Counted from the stretch's first letter, positions 8,270 through 17,384 are shown. The stretch is 64,000 bases of DNA from Collinsella sp. AM17-1 (GCF_003470665.1 NZ_QRJZ01000006.1:52871-116870), one strand, 5' to 3'. Numbers and translations: made by a program. Notes: generated by a model not told the origin, from the letters alone.

Positions 8270-9694
8270 ATGACTGACAATAAGAAAATCGCCGCGGACG
8301 TGCTCGAGGCCGTCGGTGGCAAGGAGAACGTGACGTTTGTTGCGCACTGTATGACGCGCCTGCGTTTTAACCTCAAAGATATCGATGCCCCCGATATCAA
8401 AGAAGTGAAGAAGATTGGCGGTGTGTTGGGTGCTCAAATCTCCGGAGGGCAGTTCCAGGTAATCGTGGGCCAAAACGTGCCCAAGGTTTATGACGAGCTC
8501 TGCAAGATCGGCGGCTTTGCCAAGCAGGACGCCATCGACGAGAACCTTGATGCTCCTAAGCAGAAGCTCACACCTAAGGTTATTGGCAATAACATCCTCA
8601 ACTACCTGTCAAGCTCCATGGTGCCTATGATCCCCGTCCTAATGTGTGCTGGCCTGTTCAAGACCGTAGCGGTGGTGCTGGGACCTACGATGGCGGGCGT
8701 GCTGTCCGACACAAGCGACCTTTATGTTCTGATGAACATGGTTTATGACGCAGCGTTCTATTTTATCCCCATCTACCTTGGCTATAATGCGGCTAAGAAC
8801 ATTGGCGTAACGCCTGTCCTCGGTGCCTTTATGGGCGGCATTCTTATCGACCCGACCATGATTCAGCTTGCGACCGATGGAGCTCAGTTCTCCGTTTATG
8901 GCATTCCCTGCGTCGCCGCAAACTACACAAAGACGGTCCTTCCCATTCTTCTGTCCGTGTGGGCGATGAGTTATATCGAGCGCTTCTTCCGCAAATATGT
9001 GCCAGATACCCTTTCAACGGTTTTCGCGCCTTTCCTTACCATGGTCGTCGCTGTTCCTGTGTCTCTCTGCGCTCTCGCCCCTGTTGGTTCATGGGCCGGT
9101 AATGCCCTCGCCGCCGGTTTTGAGTTCCTTGGTACTTCCGGTGGTATCGCCGCCATCCTCGGAGGAGGTATTCTGGCGGGTCTTTGGTGCCCAATGATTA
9201 TTACCGGCATGCATGTGGCGGTTGCGATGATTGCCATCGCTAACTATATGACTGTGGGAACCGACAGCTTTGTTTTGGTTGCGACGGGCGTTAGCCTTTG
9301 GGCGACCTTCGGCTGCGAGGTGGCGACCTGGCTCAAGCTGTGCGATAAAGACGAGAAGAGCATGGCATTCGGCTATTTGGTCGCAAACATTGTCGGAGGC
9401 GTCGGCGAGCCTTTCATCTACGGCATGATGCTGCGCTATCGCCGCGTGTTTGTCTGGAAGATTATCGGATCCTTTGTTGCCGGTGCGCTTGCAATCGCTC
9501 TCGGAGCCACGGTTTATACTGCCGGCGCGGCATCTAACTTCTTGGAGTTCCTCGCGTTTGCGGGCGGCGGGACCCAGAATCTCATCAACTTTGGAATCGC
9601 TGCTGGTGCAGGCTTCCTTGTGAGCGCCTTGGGCACGTATTTCCTGGGCTTTACGGCGGATGAGCTCGAGAATGGTCCCGTTTCCGAGCGTTAA
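8270..9694 (+). CDS. PTS transporter subunit EIIBC, glucose/beta-glucoside superfamily
   Basis: 474 residues from ATG 8270, with GGGAG upstream. The EIIB domain occupies the first 85 residues and carries the phosphorylated Cys in FVAHCMTRLRF. The EIIC domain follows with about ten membrane segments and the conserved GVGEPFIYG substrate-site motif. No EIIA domain is fused, so a EIIA must be supplied from elsewhere. Domain order B-C and the linked LicT-type regulator point to a beta-glucoside-like or other glucosyl sugar. A strong terminator follows at 9729, separating it from the ceramidase-like gene. Confidence 0.92.
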   Translation: MTDNKKIAADVLEAVGGKENVTFVAHCMTRLRFNLKDIDAPDIKEVKKIGGVLGAQISGGQFQVIVGQNVPKVYDELCKIGGFAKQDAIDENLDAPKQKLTPKVIGNNILNYLSSSMVPMIPVLMCAGLFKTVAVVLGPTMAGVLSDTSDLYVLMNMVYDAAFYFIPIYLGYNAAKNIGVTPVLGAFMGGILIDPTMIQLATDGAQFSVYGIPCVAANYTKTVLPILLSVWAMSYIERFFRKYVPDTLSTVFAPFLTMVVAVPVSLCALAPVGSWAGNALAAGFEFLGTSGGIAAILGGGILAGLWCPMIITGMHVAVAMIAIANYMTVGTDSFVLVATGVSLWATFGCEVATWLKLCDKDEKSMAFGYLVANIVGGVGEPFIYGMMLRYRRVFVWKIIGSFVAGALAIALGATVYTAGAASNFLEFLAFAGGGTQNLINFGIAAGAGFLVSALGTYFLGFTADELENGPVSER

Positions 9695-9728
9695 GTTTTC
9701 TACGGCCTGCGTGTGGCAGGACGCATTG

Positions 9729-9758
9729 GAAGGGCGTCCATGACGCCCTTCTCTTTTT
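9729..9758 (+). terminator. Terminator of the PTS gene
   Basis: Perfect 10-bp stem GAAGGGCGTC / GACGCCCTTC around a CAT loop, followed by TCTTTTT. Confidence 0.9.
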
Positions 9759-9812
9759 GTATTTCTATTTCCGATGTTTGGGCGGCGTGTGCCGCGAAGA
9801 GTTGGAGTTGGA

Positions 9813-11024
9813 ATGAACATAGAGTTTGGAATCTCGAAGATTGACGTAACACCCCAGTCTCCTTGCCGCATGGGCGGCTACAACAGAAAAGGTGCCTGGA
9901 CGGATGTTCTTGATCCTATTGAGGTCAACGCTAGCGCTGTCTGTGTTGATCTTGTCCCGTTTATTCTTATCGAGCTCGATTCAATAATGGTGTCGAAAGA
10001 TTTTTCCCTTTCGGTCAAGAACGCCGTATCGTCAAAAACGGGCATCGATTCGAGCAATATCGTCGTCGCATGCATTCATACCCATTCTGCACCATGCTAT
10101 TTTAAGCTTGCCTACGAGGACACGTTACCTGAAACCGAATTGACGAGTGATTTGATTGGCTTGGCTACCGAGGCGGCGGTATCTGCATGGGCGTCCAGGT
10201 CGAAGGCGACCGTATCGATGGAGATGTTAGGCATCGAGGGACTGTACGGGAATCGAAATGTTCAGGGCGGTCCGGCCGATAAACAGGTAAGTATTTTCTC
10301 GTTTGAGGACGCTCAAGGTGGTCGCCCAATTGGAAAAATGCTGTTCATGTCCGCTCATCCTACCATCCTTAATGGGAAAAGCGCCGTCCTCTCTGCTGAT
10401 TTGATTGGGCATGTCAGGCAGCGTTTGGAGAGGAAATATGGCTGTCCTGTACTTTGCGTCAACGGAACGTGCGGGGATGTGTCGACGCGTTTCTATCGGC
10501 AAGGGGAGGGAGTTGCCGAACTCGAGCGTACGGCTAACGAACTTTGCGCTCAAATTGAATCCAAGCGTGAGCGCGCGGCACTCAGAGTTGATACTCCGCG
10601 TTGGGGCTCTATCAGCATGAAGAGTGTCTACGATGCAAAAACAGATCCGGATTGGATCGAGATGACCAATCGGATAGAGGCTATGGATGCGAGCCCGATG
10701 CGAGACTTTCTCCTTAAGCGGCAACAGCTTAAGCTCTCGATGGGGAAAATCGAGCTTGAGCTTCCGAGCCAGTTTGCGGTAATTGGTAACTGCATTTTTA
10801 TCACGATGCCATGCGATACGTGTAGCACATTAGGCTTGGATTTTAAGAGGGCGTTTAGCCAATACAACGTCTTTGTTATCGGCTATGCGAACACGTACTG
10901 CAACTACCTTGTGCCTCAGGAAGACTACGGCAAGTATTTTGAAACCTACAACTCGCGAACGCCGCGCGGGGTTGCCGATGCGTTCGTTGCGCGAATCATT
11001 CAGGCGGTCGGTGCCGCGCTATAG
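9813..11024 (+). CDS. Neutral/alkaline ceramidase-like hydrolase
   Basis: 403 residues from ATG 9813 (TTGGAG upstream). Motifs of the neutral ceramidase N-terminal domain are visible: IDVTP and MGGY at the start, CIHTHSAP (zinc ligands), MSAHP, and NGTCGDVSTR, the counterpart of NGxxGDVxP. There is no signal peptide, unlike secreted ceramidases, so this is a cytoplasmic relative. In other bacteria such proteins hydrolyse amide or ester bonds in lipids or sugar derivatives. The gene has lower G+C and less biased codons than the flanks. Its place between a PTS gene and an AEC transporter suggests work on an imported compound, but a terminator precedes it. Confidence 0.75.
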   Translation: MNIEFGISKIDVTPQSPCRMGGYNRKGAWTDVLDPIEVNASAVCVDLVPFILIELDSIMVSKDFSLSVKNAVSSKTGIDSSNIVVACIHTHSAPCYFKLAYEDTLPETELTSDLIGLATEAAVSAWASRSKATVSMEMLGIEGLYGNRNVQGGPADKQVSIFSFEDAQGGRPIGKMLFMSAHPTILNGKSAVLSADLIGHVRQRLERKYGCPVLCVNGTCGDVSTRFYRQGEGVAELERTANELCAQIESKRERAALRVDTPRWGSISMKSVYDAKTDPDWIEMTNRIEAMDASPMRDFLLKRQQLKLSMGKIELELPSQFAVIGNCIFITMPCDTCSTLGLDFKRAFSQYNVFVIGYANTYCNYLVPQEDYGKYFETYNSRTPRGVADAFVARIIQAVGAAL

Positions 11025-11082
11025 CAGGCGCTATAGACCATCGTGGTAGATGAACCGGTCAGGATTATACGGAGCATGTATT

Positions 11083-11991
11083 GTGTCAATCATTGAACCT
11101 CTCATCCAACAAGTCCTTATCATGTTTTTGCTCATGGGAATGGGCTACGCTCTAAACCGCTTGGGCATATTGAGCGAGCAGGCTGCAATAGAATTCGGAA
11201 AGTTGCTCATCAACCTTGTGATTCCCGCAATCATTCTCAAATCATTTTGGATCGAGTATTCGTTTCAGAGGATGTATGAGTTGGGAATGACCTTAATGCT
11301 GTCGGCGGCGATGTTGTTGCTCGCTTGCGTTGTTGCCCGCCTGTTGTTCAGGGGCCGTCCCATCGACATTTTTGCTGCGGCATTCTCGAATGCTGGATTT
11401 GTGGGAATACCCCTTGTTGAAGCGGCGCTTGGAAAAGATGCCGTGTTTTTCATCACGTGCATGATCGCTCTTCTCAATGCCATGCAATGGACATACGGGC
11501 AGTATCTGCTGTCGGGGTCTAAAAAATGTATGAGTCCTAAAGCGATCCTGACAAGTCCAATGGTCATGGCTTTATTGGGCGGTTTCTTGATTTTTATCCT
11601 TCGTGTCCCAACGGTCCCTCTGGCACAGTCAGTGCTTTCGTATATCTCGGGGCTCAACACTCCGCTAGCAATGATGACTCTCGGTATCTATCTTGCTCAG
11701 TCTGATTTGATGGCGCTCCTGAGGGCGAAAAGCTTGTTTGCCGTCTCATCGGTCAGGCTGCTTGTCATTCCGATTCTTTCGCTCCTGTTCCTATGTCTCT
11801 TTCCATGTGATAGGTCAATTAAGATGGCGCTGCTGATTGCGGCTGCGACCCCCACCGGCGCGAATGTAGCCATCTTTGCCCAGCAGCATAATAAGGACTA
11901 TCGATATGCATGTGGAACAGTCTGTGTTACCACCCTTCTGTCTATGTTCACTATGCCAGCGATAGTGTCCTTGTCTCAGCTAGTGTTCTAG
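11083..11991 (+). CDS. AEC (auxin efflux carrier) family transporter
   Basis: About 302 residues with ten hydrophobic segments in two halves. The opening IIEPLIQQVLIMFLLMGMGY, NAGFVGIPLVEA in the middle and ATPTGANVAIFAQ near the end match AEC permeases, which export or import organic acids such as malate and aromatic compounds. I prefer GTG at 11083, which has GGAG eight bases upstream and gives the usual short N-terminus; ATG at 11050 is the alternative. It follows the ceramidase-like gene closely and shares its lower G+C, so the two may form one transcript. Confidence 0.85.
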   Translation: MSIIEPLIQQVLIMFLLMGMGYALNRLGILSEQAAIEFGKLLINLVIPAIILKSFWIEYSFQRMYELGMTLMLSAAMLLLACVVARLLFRGRPIDIFAAAFSNAGFVGIPLVEAALGKDAVFFITCMIALLNAMQWTYGQYLLSGSKKCMSPKAILTSPMVMALLGGFLIFILRVPTVPLAQSVLSYISGLNTPLAMMTLGIYLAQSDLMALLRAKSLFAVSSVRLLVIPILSLLFLCLFPCDRSIKMALLIAAATPTGANVAIFAQQHNKDYRYACGTVCVTTLLSMFTMPAIVSLSQLVF

Positions 11992-11994
11992 GCG

Positions 11995-12120
11995 CTATGC
12001 CATGCACCTGCGGATGAACGCTTCGTGGCGGTCGATTATGGCCGGGGCCCAACAATCCGGACCGCCGTCGATCGTGCTGGCAACAGATGCCATCAACTCA
12101 TCAAGGGGGCTTGCTATCAT
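11995..12120 (-). CDS. Possible 41-residue ORF or gene remnant
   Basis: On the minus strand ATG 12120 opens a frame ending TAG at 11995 that reads like coding sequence (IDGGPDCWAPAIIDRHEAFI). It has no convincing ribosome-binding site and abuts the 3' end of the AEC gene. It could be the tail of a gene otherwise lost. Function unknown. Confidence 0.25.
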   Translation of the reverse strand: MIASPLDELMASVASTIDGGPDCWAPAIIDRHEAFIRRCMA

Positions 12121-12174
12121 TGGTGCACTAGCTTGATGCTAAACTGAATTAATGATTGCGAGGTGGTTTACGTG

Positions 12175-12444
12175 ATGTACCCGTATATGACATTCGAAGA
12201 TGGTACCGAGGTCATTCATTCTGACCTGATCACAGATGGCGATATCGAAAAGGTCATCGTGCATTTTGAACGACCGACGGCAGAGGGTTTCGACTCCGCT
12301 CGTTGCGAGCTGCCTTCTTACAATTGGACCATGTGGGAGGGGCGTTTTACCGACGAGGAGAAGCGAGGTTTTGAGACTTTTCTGGGCAATAACGCCCATC
12401 TGCTGTATCGCTACGCCGCAAACGGAGGAGCTAAAGTTGCCTAG
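12175..12444 (+). CDS. Small conserved protein upstream of DUF4160, putative TA-like partner
   Basis: 89 residues from ATG 12175 (GAGGTGG eight bases upstream; GTG 12172 is the alternative). The sequence DGTEVIHSDLI, VHFERPTAEGFDSARCELPSY and LLYRYAANGG is typical of a small acidic protein that accompanies DUF4160 genes. It overlaps the next gene by 8 bases, so translation is coupled. Functions for this pair are not established; the organisation resembles toxin-antitoxin modules, and I infer no more than that. Lower G+C suggests acquisition with the preceding genes. Confidence 0.65.
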   Translation: MYPYMTFEDGTEVIHSDLITDGDIEKVIVHFERPTAEGFDSARCELPSYNWTMWEGRFTDEEKRGFETFLGNNAHLLYRYAANGGAKVA

Positions 12445-12715
12445 CCTTTTTCTTATTGGCGGCTATCGGGTCTTCTTTTGGTCCAATGAAGCGGGCGAGC
12501 CAATCCATGTCCATGTTTGCAAGGGGGCGCCTTCAGATAACTCGGCCAAAATCTGGCTGACTCGAAGAGGTGGCTGCATTGTCGCTAATAACAAAGCGAA
12601 GATCCCCCGGAGCACGCTTGATGACCTCTGTGAAATCATCGCCGCTCAGCATGAATTGATTTGCTCTAAATGGAAGGCATTTTTCCTTGTGGACGAGATC
12701 TCGTTCTACTGCTAA
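12437..12715 (+). CDS. DUF4160 domain protein (TTG start)
   Basis: 92 residues. The start is TTG at 12437, six bases after GGAGGAG, giving LPSLFLIGGYRVFFWSNEAGEPIHVHVCKG, which is the DUF4160 signature (IGGYRFFFxSNE-EPxHVHV). A longer in-frame reading from 12236 overlaps the upstream gene and has no initiation site. The C-terminal half is basic to neutral with KIPRSTLDDLCEIIAAQ. DUF4160 proteins often lie beside DUF2442 or similar small genes in two-gene cassettes. The role is unknown. Confidence 0.8.
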   Translation: MPSLFLIGGYRVFFWSNEAGEPIHVHVCKGAPSDNSAKIWLTRRGGCIVANNKAKIPRSTLDDLCEIIAAQHELICSKWKAFFLVDEISFYC

Positions 12716-12779
12716 ACGTCATCCCGGCTTCTCTTTTCCAATTTTAATCATGAGCTTGTCCCATCTGTGCTGATTGAAC

Positions 12780-12808
12780 TTGACAGTACAATGGAGGCGG
12801 ACTATATC
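12780..12808 (+). promoter_or_regulatory. Strong sigma-A-type promoter of nadE
   Basis: TTGACA at 12780-12785, 17-base spacer, TATATC at 12803-12808, 40 bases before the nadE start. The -35 is a perfect consensus. Confidence 0.75.
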
Positions 12809-12848
12809 GCCGCCGCTCGTTGCGGCTAACGGATGTGCTGGAGCTCGC

Positions 12849-14837
12849 ATGAACGATTTTCTAAACGGTCAAGTTGAGAACGACGGTTTTTTGCGCCTGG
12901 CAGCGGCCTCGCCCAAGATTCGCGTGGCCGATGTTGAGGGCAATGCCGAGGTTGCGCTGGCGGCTGTTCGCGAGGCTACCGAGCGCGGCGTTCGTGCGCT
13001 CGTGCTGCCCGAGCTTAACCTGACTGGTTATACCGCGGCTGATCTGTTCCATAACCGCACGCTGCTGCACGCCTGCGAGGCGGCGCTGGTGCGCATCCTC
13101 GATGAAACGCGCGAGTTGCCGATCGTCTTTACTGTTGGCTTGCCCGTTGCGGTGACCGAAAACATCTACAATTGCGCGGCCGTGTGCTGCGCGGGCGAGC
13201 TTTTGGGCCTTACGGCCAAAAAGTATCTGCCCAACTACGGTGAGTTCTACGAGCGCCGCTGGTTTGCTCCGGCGCCCGCCGATCCCGTGTGGGTTGAATT
13301 TGCCGGTCAAGGTCCGGTGCCGCTTGGCTCGGGACTTGTCTACCGCTGTTGTGATGAGGGTGCCGAGGACCTAGTGCTGGGCGTCGAGGTCTGTGAGGAC
13401 CTGTGGGTGCCGGCGCCCCCTTCGACCGAGATGGCGCTTGCCGGTGCCACGGTGATCCTCAACCCGTCAGCCTCGGACGAGATCATCGGCAAGGCAGATT
13501 ACCGTCGCAGCCTCATCTCCAACCAGAGCGCACGCCTGTACTGCGCCTATGCCTACGCAGACGCGAGCGAGGGCGAGTCCACGACCGACATGGTCTTTGC
13601 GGGCGAGAACCTTATCTACGAAAACGGCTCCAAGCTTGCCGCGACCAGGCTTCTCACCTGTGACATGGCCATCGCCGACGTCGATCTTGACCGTCTGGTT
13701 GCCGAGCGCCGTCGCTCGACGACGTGGACGCGCGCGGACGATGCGCCGGAGGCCACGACCGTTGAGTTCTCTTTTGAGGGCGTGCTGACAGACGAACCTG
13801 TCCTGCGCGATGCCTGCGATATCGACCGCGTTTTCCCGCGCGCGCCCTTTGTACCGGCCGACCATGGCGACCTAGCCGAGCGCTGCGAGACGATTCTCGA
13901 CCTGCAGACTGCCGGCCTCAAGACCCGCCTTGCCCATACGGGTACTAAGGCAGCTGCCATCGGTCTTTCAGGCGGCCTGGACTCCACGCTGGCACTGCTT
14001 GTGACCGTGCGTGCCTTCGATGCACTGGGGCTGCCACGCACGGGTATCACGGCGGTTTCCATGCCCGGCTTTGGCACGACGCATCGCACTAAGTCGAATG
14101 CCGAGTCGCTCGCTCGCGACCTAGGCGTGAGCTTCCGCGAAGTCTCGATCCATGCAGCCGTGGAGCAGCATTTTAAGGACATCGAGCACGATCCGGCCGT
14201 GCAGGACGTGACCTACGAGAACAGCCAGGCCCGCGAGCGTACGCAGATTCTGATGGATCTGGCCAATCAGGCCGGCGGTTTTGTCATCGGCACGGGCGAC
14301 CTGTCGGAGCTGGCGCTCGGCTGGGCTACCTACAACGGCGACCACATGAGCATGTACGCCGTCAACGCGAGCGTGCCCAAGACGCTTGTGCGCCATCTGG
14401 TGCGCTATGCCGCTGATGTTTTTGGCGGGCGTATTGCCGAGGTCTTGCTCGATATCCTCGATACACCGGTGTCCCCCGAGCTTCTGCCGCCCACGGGCGA
14501 CGGCGAGATTGCGCAGAAGACTGAGGATTTGGTGGGCCCGTACGAGCTGCACGACTACTTCCTCTACTACCTGCTGCGTTTTGGCTTTGAGCCGGGCAAG
14601 ATCTACCGCATGGCGCTCAAGAGCTTCGAGGGCGCCTACGACGTCAAGACCATTCACACGTGGCTGCGTACGTTCTACCGTCGCTTCTTTGCCCAGCAGT
14701 TTAAGCGCAGCTGCCTGCCCGATGGCCCCAAGGTGGGTTCGGTCACGCTCAGCCCGCGCGGCGATTGGCGCATGCCGAGTGACGCCAGCTCGCGCCTGTG
14801 GCTCGCCCAGATTGACGCGCTCAATCCGATGGACTAA
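12849..14837 (+). CDS. nadE: Glutamine-dependent NAD+ synthase
   Basis: 662 residues from ATG 12849 (GGAG upstream). The N-terminal nitrilase-type glutaminase domain has its catalytic triad in LPELNLTGYT (Glu55), KKYLPNYGEFYE (Lys) and VEVCEDLWVP (Cys). The C-terminal synthetase domain has the pyrophosphatase loop IGLSGGLDSTLAL and later GTGDLSELALGW. The two-domain form makes NAD+ from deamido-NAD+ using ammonia channelled from glutamine, the last step of NAD biosynthesis. The gene has its own promoter and is followed by a terminator. Confidence 0.96.
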   Translation: MNDFLNGQVENDGFLRLAAASPKIRVADVEGNAEVALAAVREATERGVRALVLPELNLTGYTAADLFHNRTLLHACEAALVRILDETRELPIVFTVGLPVAVTENIYNCAAVCCAGELLGLTAKKYLPNYGEFYERRWFAPAPADPVWVEFAGQGPVPLGSGLVYRCCDEGAEDLVLGVEVCEDLWVPAPPSTEMALAGATVILNPSASDEIIGKADYRRSLISNQSARLYCAYAYADASEGESTTDMVFAGENLIYENGSKLAATRLLTCDMAIADVDLDRLVAERRRSTTWTRADDAPEATTVEFSFEGVLTDEPVLRDACDIDRVFPRAPFVPADHGDLAERCETILDLQTAGLKTRLAHTGTKAAAIGLSGGLDSTLALLVTVRAFDALGLPRTGITAVSMPGFGTTHRTKSNAESLARDLGVSFREVSIHAAVEQHFKDIEHDPAVQDVTYENSQARERTQILMDLANQAGGFVIGTGDLSELALGWATYNGDHMSMYAVNASVPKTLVRHLVRYAADVFGGRIAEVLLDILDTPVSPELLPPTGDGEIAQKTEDLVGPYELHDYFLYYLLRFGFEPGKIYRMALKSFEGAYDVKTIHTWLRTFYRRFFAQQFKRSCLPDGPKVGSVTLSPRGDWRMPSDASSRLWLAQIDALNPMD

Positions 14838-14904
14838 GGTTGCCAAATTGAACCAAAACAGCGGGTGCAAGCGTTACACTTTTGCAATCTGATGGCCCGT
14901 ATCG

Positions 14905-14935
14905 CGCGGCGCTCTTGTCGGAGCGCCGCGTTTTT
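14905..14935 (+). terminator. Terminator between nadE and the aminotransferase gene
   Basis: Perfect 10-bp stem CGCGGCGCTC / GAGCGCCGCG, loop TTGTCG, then TTTTT. It lies 20 bases before the aminotransferase start, so read-through or a short leader transcript could link the two genes. Confidence 0.85.
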
Positions 14936-14954
14936 CATATCGAAAGGTGGCACC

Positions 14955-16118
14955 ATGCAGGCATCGCAGCGTCTCGACCGCTTTGGCGCGGAGGTCTTCG
15001 CCTCGCTCAACAACAAACTGCTTGCGCTGAAGGCTCAGGGCAAGACCATTTACAACATGAGCGTGGGCACGCCCGACTTTAAGCCGTACGACCACGTGGT
15101 CGAGGCGCTCACGCAAGCGGCCCAGGACCCCGAGATGTGGAAGTATGCCCTGCGCGACCTGCCCGAACTCAAGCAAGCCGTGTGCGATTACTACGAGCGT
15201 CGCTTTGGCGTTTCGGGCATTACGCCGTCTATGGTGCAGTCGTGCAACGGCACGCAGGAGGGCGTTGGCCATTTGGGCCTTGCCCTGCTCGATCCGGGTG
15301 ACACCATTCTGGTTCCCGATCCGTGCTACCCGGTCTTTGAGGCAGGTGCCAAGATCGCCGATGCCAAGCTCGAGTACTATCCGCTGGTGGCGGAGCACAA
15401 TTACCTACCCTATGTGGCGGGTATCGATCCCGAGGTGGCCGATCGTGCCCAGTACATGATTGTGTCGCTGCCCGCCAACCCGGTGGGCTCGGTGGGCACG
15501 CCCGAGGTCTACGAGGAGATCATCGCTTTCGCCCGCGAGCACGACCTGCTCATCGTTCACGACAACGCATACTCCGACATCGTGTTCGACGGCGAGCCGG
15601 GCGGCAGCTTCTTGCAGTATCCCGGCGCGCTCGAGGTGGGCGTTGAGTTCTTCTCGCTCTCCAAGTCGTTTAACGTCACCGGTGCGCGTATCGGCTTTTT
15701 GGTCGGTCGCGAGGATGTGGTCTCGGCCTTTGCCAAGCTGCGCGGCCAGATCGACTTTGGTATGTTCTTCCCGATCCAGAAGGCTGCTATCGCCTGCTTG
15801 AACGGTCCGCGCGATGAGGTCGAGGCGCAGCGTCTGAAGTACCAGGAGCGCCGCGATGCCCTGTGCGACGGTCTTGAGGGCCTGGGCTGGGAGCGTCCCA
15901 ACGCGCATGGCTCTATGTTTGTGTGGGCCAAGCTTCCCGGTGGTCGCACCGATTCCATGGCGTTTTGCGAGGAGCTCATGGAGAAGGCCGGCGTTGTGGT
16001 GACGCCGGGCGCGAGCTTTGGTCCTTCGGGCGAGGGGCACGTGCGCATGGCGCTGGTCCTGCCGCCCGATCAGATTGCTTTGGCTGTCGAGGCCATCCGC
16101 GAGGCGGGTCTGTATTAG
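14955..16118 (+). CDS. Class I/II PLP-dependent aminotransferase (PatA / DAP-aminotransferase-like)
   Basis: 387 residues from ATG 14955 (AAAGGTGG upstream). Fold-type I features are clear: NMSVGTPDFKP, SLPANPVGSVG, HDNAYSDIVFDG and the PLP lysine in SLSKSFNVTGARIGF. The closest families are LL-diaminopimelate aminotransferase and PatA-type N-acetyl-LL-diaminopimelate aminotransferase; broad aspartate/aromatic aminotransferases are also possible. The window contains dapH and an M20 deacetylase of the acetylase DAP pathway but no other aminotransferase, so the missing transamination step is an attractive role. That is inference from gene content, not from residues. Confidence 0.85.
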   Translation: MQASQRLDRFGAEVFASLNNKLLALKAQGKTIYNMSVGTPDFKPYDHVVEALTQAAQDPEMWKYALRDLPELKQAVCDYYERRFGVSGITPSMVQSCNGTQEGVGHLGLALLDPGDTILVPDPCYPVFEAGAKIADAKLEYYPLVAEHNYLPYVAGIDPEVADRAQYMIVSLPANPVGSVGTPEVYEEIIAFAREHDLLIVHDNAYSDIVFDGEPGGSFLQYPGALEVGVEFFSLSKSFNVTGARIGFLVGREDVVSAFAKLRGQIDFGMFFPIQKAAIACLNGPRDEVEAQRLKYQERRDALCDGLEGLGWERPNAHGSMFVWAKLPGGRTDSMAFCEELMEKAGVVVTPGASFGPSGEGHVRMALVLPPDQIALAVEAIREAGLY

Positions 16119-16261
16119 AAACCTGTTTCGACTCGTCAATAGCTCGAAACCGATTTCGTGCAGTTATTTTACGAATCCTGCAAACAATTTCGGTAAACGG
16201 TCGATTTTTGGCTGCGAATAGGAGCATAATCAAAGTCCCGATTGGATGTATTGGGATTACG

Positions 16262-16294
16262 ACAAGCCGCTCGGGTCGTTCCCGGGTGGCTTGT
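16262..16294 (+). promoter_or_regulatory. Hairpin in the ldh leader
   Basis: Arms ACAAGCCGCTCGGG (16262-16275) and CCCGGGTGGCTTGT (16281-16294) pair with two imperfect positions around TCGTT. It sits 26 bases before the ldh start and is followed by TTGTGG, not a proper T run, so it is more likely mRNA structure than a full terminator. Confidence 0.5.
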
Positions 16295-16319
16295 TTGTGG
16301 AGAGAGATGGGAGTTTCTA

Positions 16320-17270
16320 ATGGTTAACGAGAAGAAGGTCGCTATTGTCGGCTGCGGTTTCGTCGGTTCGTCTTCGGCGTTCGCGCTGATGCAGAGCGGT
16401 CTGTTCTCCGAGATGGTCCTCATCGACGTGGACAAGAACCGCGCCGAGGGTGAGGCCCTGGATATCGCGCACGGCATGACGTTTGCCGAGCCGATGAAGA
16501 TCTACGCCGGCGATTATTCCGATGTCGCCGACGCCGCCATGATCGTCGTCACCGCTGGCGCTGCCCAGAAGCCCGGTGAGACCCGTCTGGACCTGGTCAA
16601 CAAGAACGTCAACATCTTTAAGTCCATCATTCCCGAAATTAAGAAGTCTGGCTTCGACGGCATTCTGCTCATTGTCTCCAACCCGGTCGATGTTCTGACC
16701 TATGCCGCCATCAAGATGTCCGGCCTGCCCGAGGGCCATGTCATCGGCTCCGGCACCGTGCTCGACACTGGCCGTCTGCAGCAGATGCTTGGTGCCCACG
16801 TCGAGGTTGACCCGCGCGATGTCCAGGCCTATGTCATGGGTGAGCACGGCGACTCTGAGTTTGTCGCTTGGTCCAGCGCCCAGGTTGCCGGCGTGCCGCT
16901 GAACACTTTCTGCGAGCTTCACGGTCATCTGGAGCATGAGGCTGCCGAGAAGCGCATCGCCGAGGACGTCAAGAACTCCGCCTACACCATCATCGAGAAG
17001 AAGCACGCCACCTACTATGGCGTCGCCATGGCCGTCAAGCGCATCTGCACCGCCGTCATGCGCGATGAGCAGACCGTTCTGCCCGTCTCCTCGCTCATGG
17101 TGGGCGAGTATGGCCTGTCCGATCTTGCCATCTCCATGCCGACGGTCGTTGGCCGCGACGGCGTCGTCTGTCGCGTCCCCGTGCCGCTGAACGATGACGA
17201 GCAGCATGAGCTCACCGCCTCCGCCAAGGCCCTCAAGGACATCATCGACAGCGTCGACTTCTCCTGCTAA
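16320..17270 (+). CDS. ldh: L-lactate dehydrogenase
   Basis: 316 residues from ATG 16320. NAD-binding GCGFVGS at 11-17, the mobile loop AAQKPGETR at 81-89 with Gln rather than Arg at the specificity position (lactate, not malate), the substrate Arg in LDTGR (152), and the catalytic His in GEHGDS (176). The enzyme reduces pyruvate to L-lactate and regenerates NAD+ in fermentation, and is typically activated by fructose-1,6-bisphosphate in related bacteria. The gene is monocistronic, between a leader hairpin and a strong terminator. Confidence 0.95.
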   Translation: MVNEKKVAIVGCGFVGSSSAFALMQSGLFSEMVLIDVDKNRAEGEALDIAHGMTFAEPMKIYAGDYSDVADAAMIVVTAGAAQKPGETRLDLVNKNVNIFKSIIPEIKKSGFDGILLIVSNPVDVLTYAAIKMSGLPEGHVIGSGTVLDTGRLQQMLGAHVEVDPRDVQAYVMGEHGDSEFVAWSSAQVAGVPLNTFCELHGHLEHEAAEKRIAEDVKNSAYTIIEKKHATYYGVAMAVKRICTAVMRDEQTVLPVSSLMVGEYGLSDLAISMPTVVGRDGVVCRVPVPLNDDEQHELTASAKALKDIIDSVDFSC

Positions 17271-17302
17271 ATCAAGCTCGCTAGAGCGAAAAGCTACAAT
17301 GA

Positions 17303-17337
17303 AGGCGTCCGGGTCCACACGGCCCGGGCGCCTTTTT
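17303..17337 (+). terminator. Terminator of ldh
   Basis: 11-bp stem AGGCGTCCGGG / CCCGGGCGCCT with TTTTT. Its T run overlaps the left arm of the repeat at 17337. Confidence 0.9.
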
Positions 17338-17367
17338 GGTGCAAAGTAACCTGACCCCAATGCACCA
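17337..17367. repeat. REP-like hairpin with CCTGACCCC loop, copy 1
   Basis: TGGTGCA (17337-17343) and TGCACCA (17361-17367) flank a 17-base loop AAGTAACCTGACCCCAA. A second copy lies at 18549 on the other side of the DUF2974 gene. Confidence 0.75.
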
Positions 17368-17384
17368 TAGTTGATGGGAGGGCC

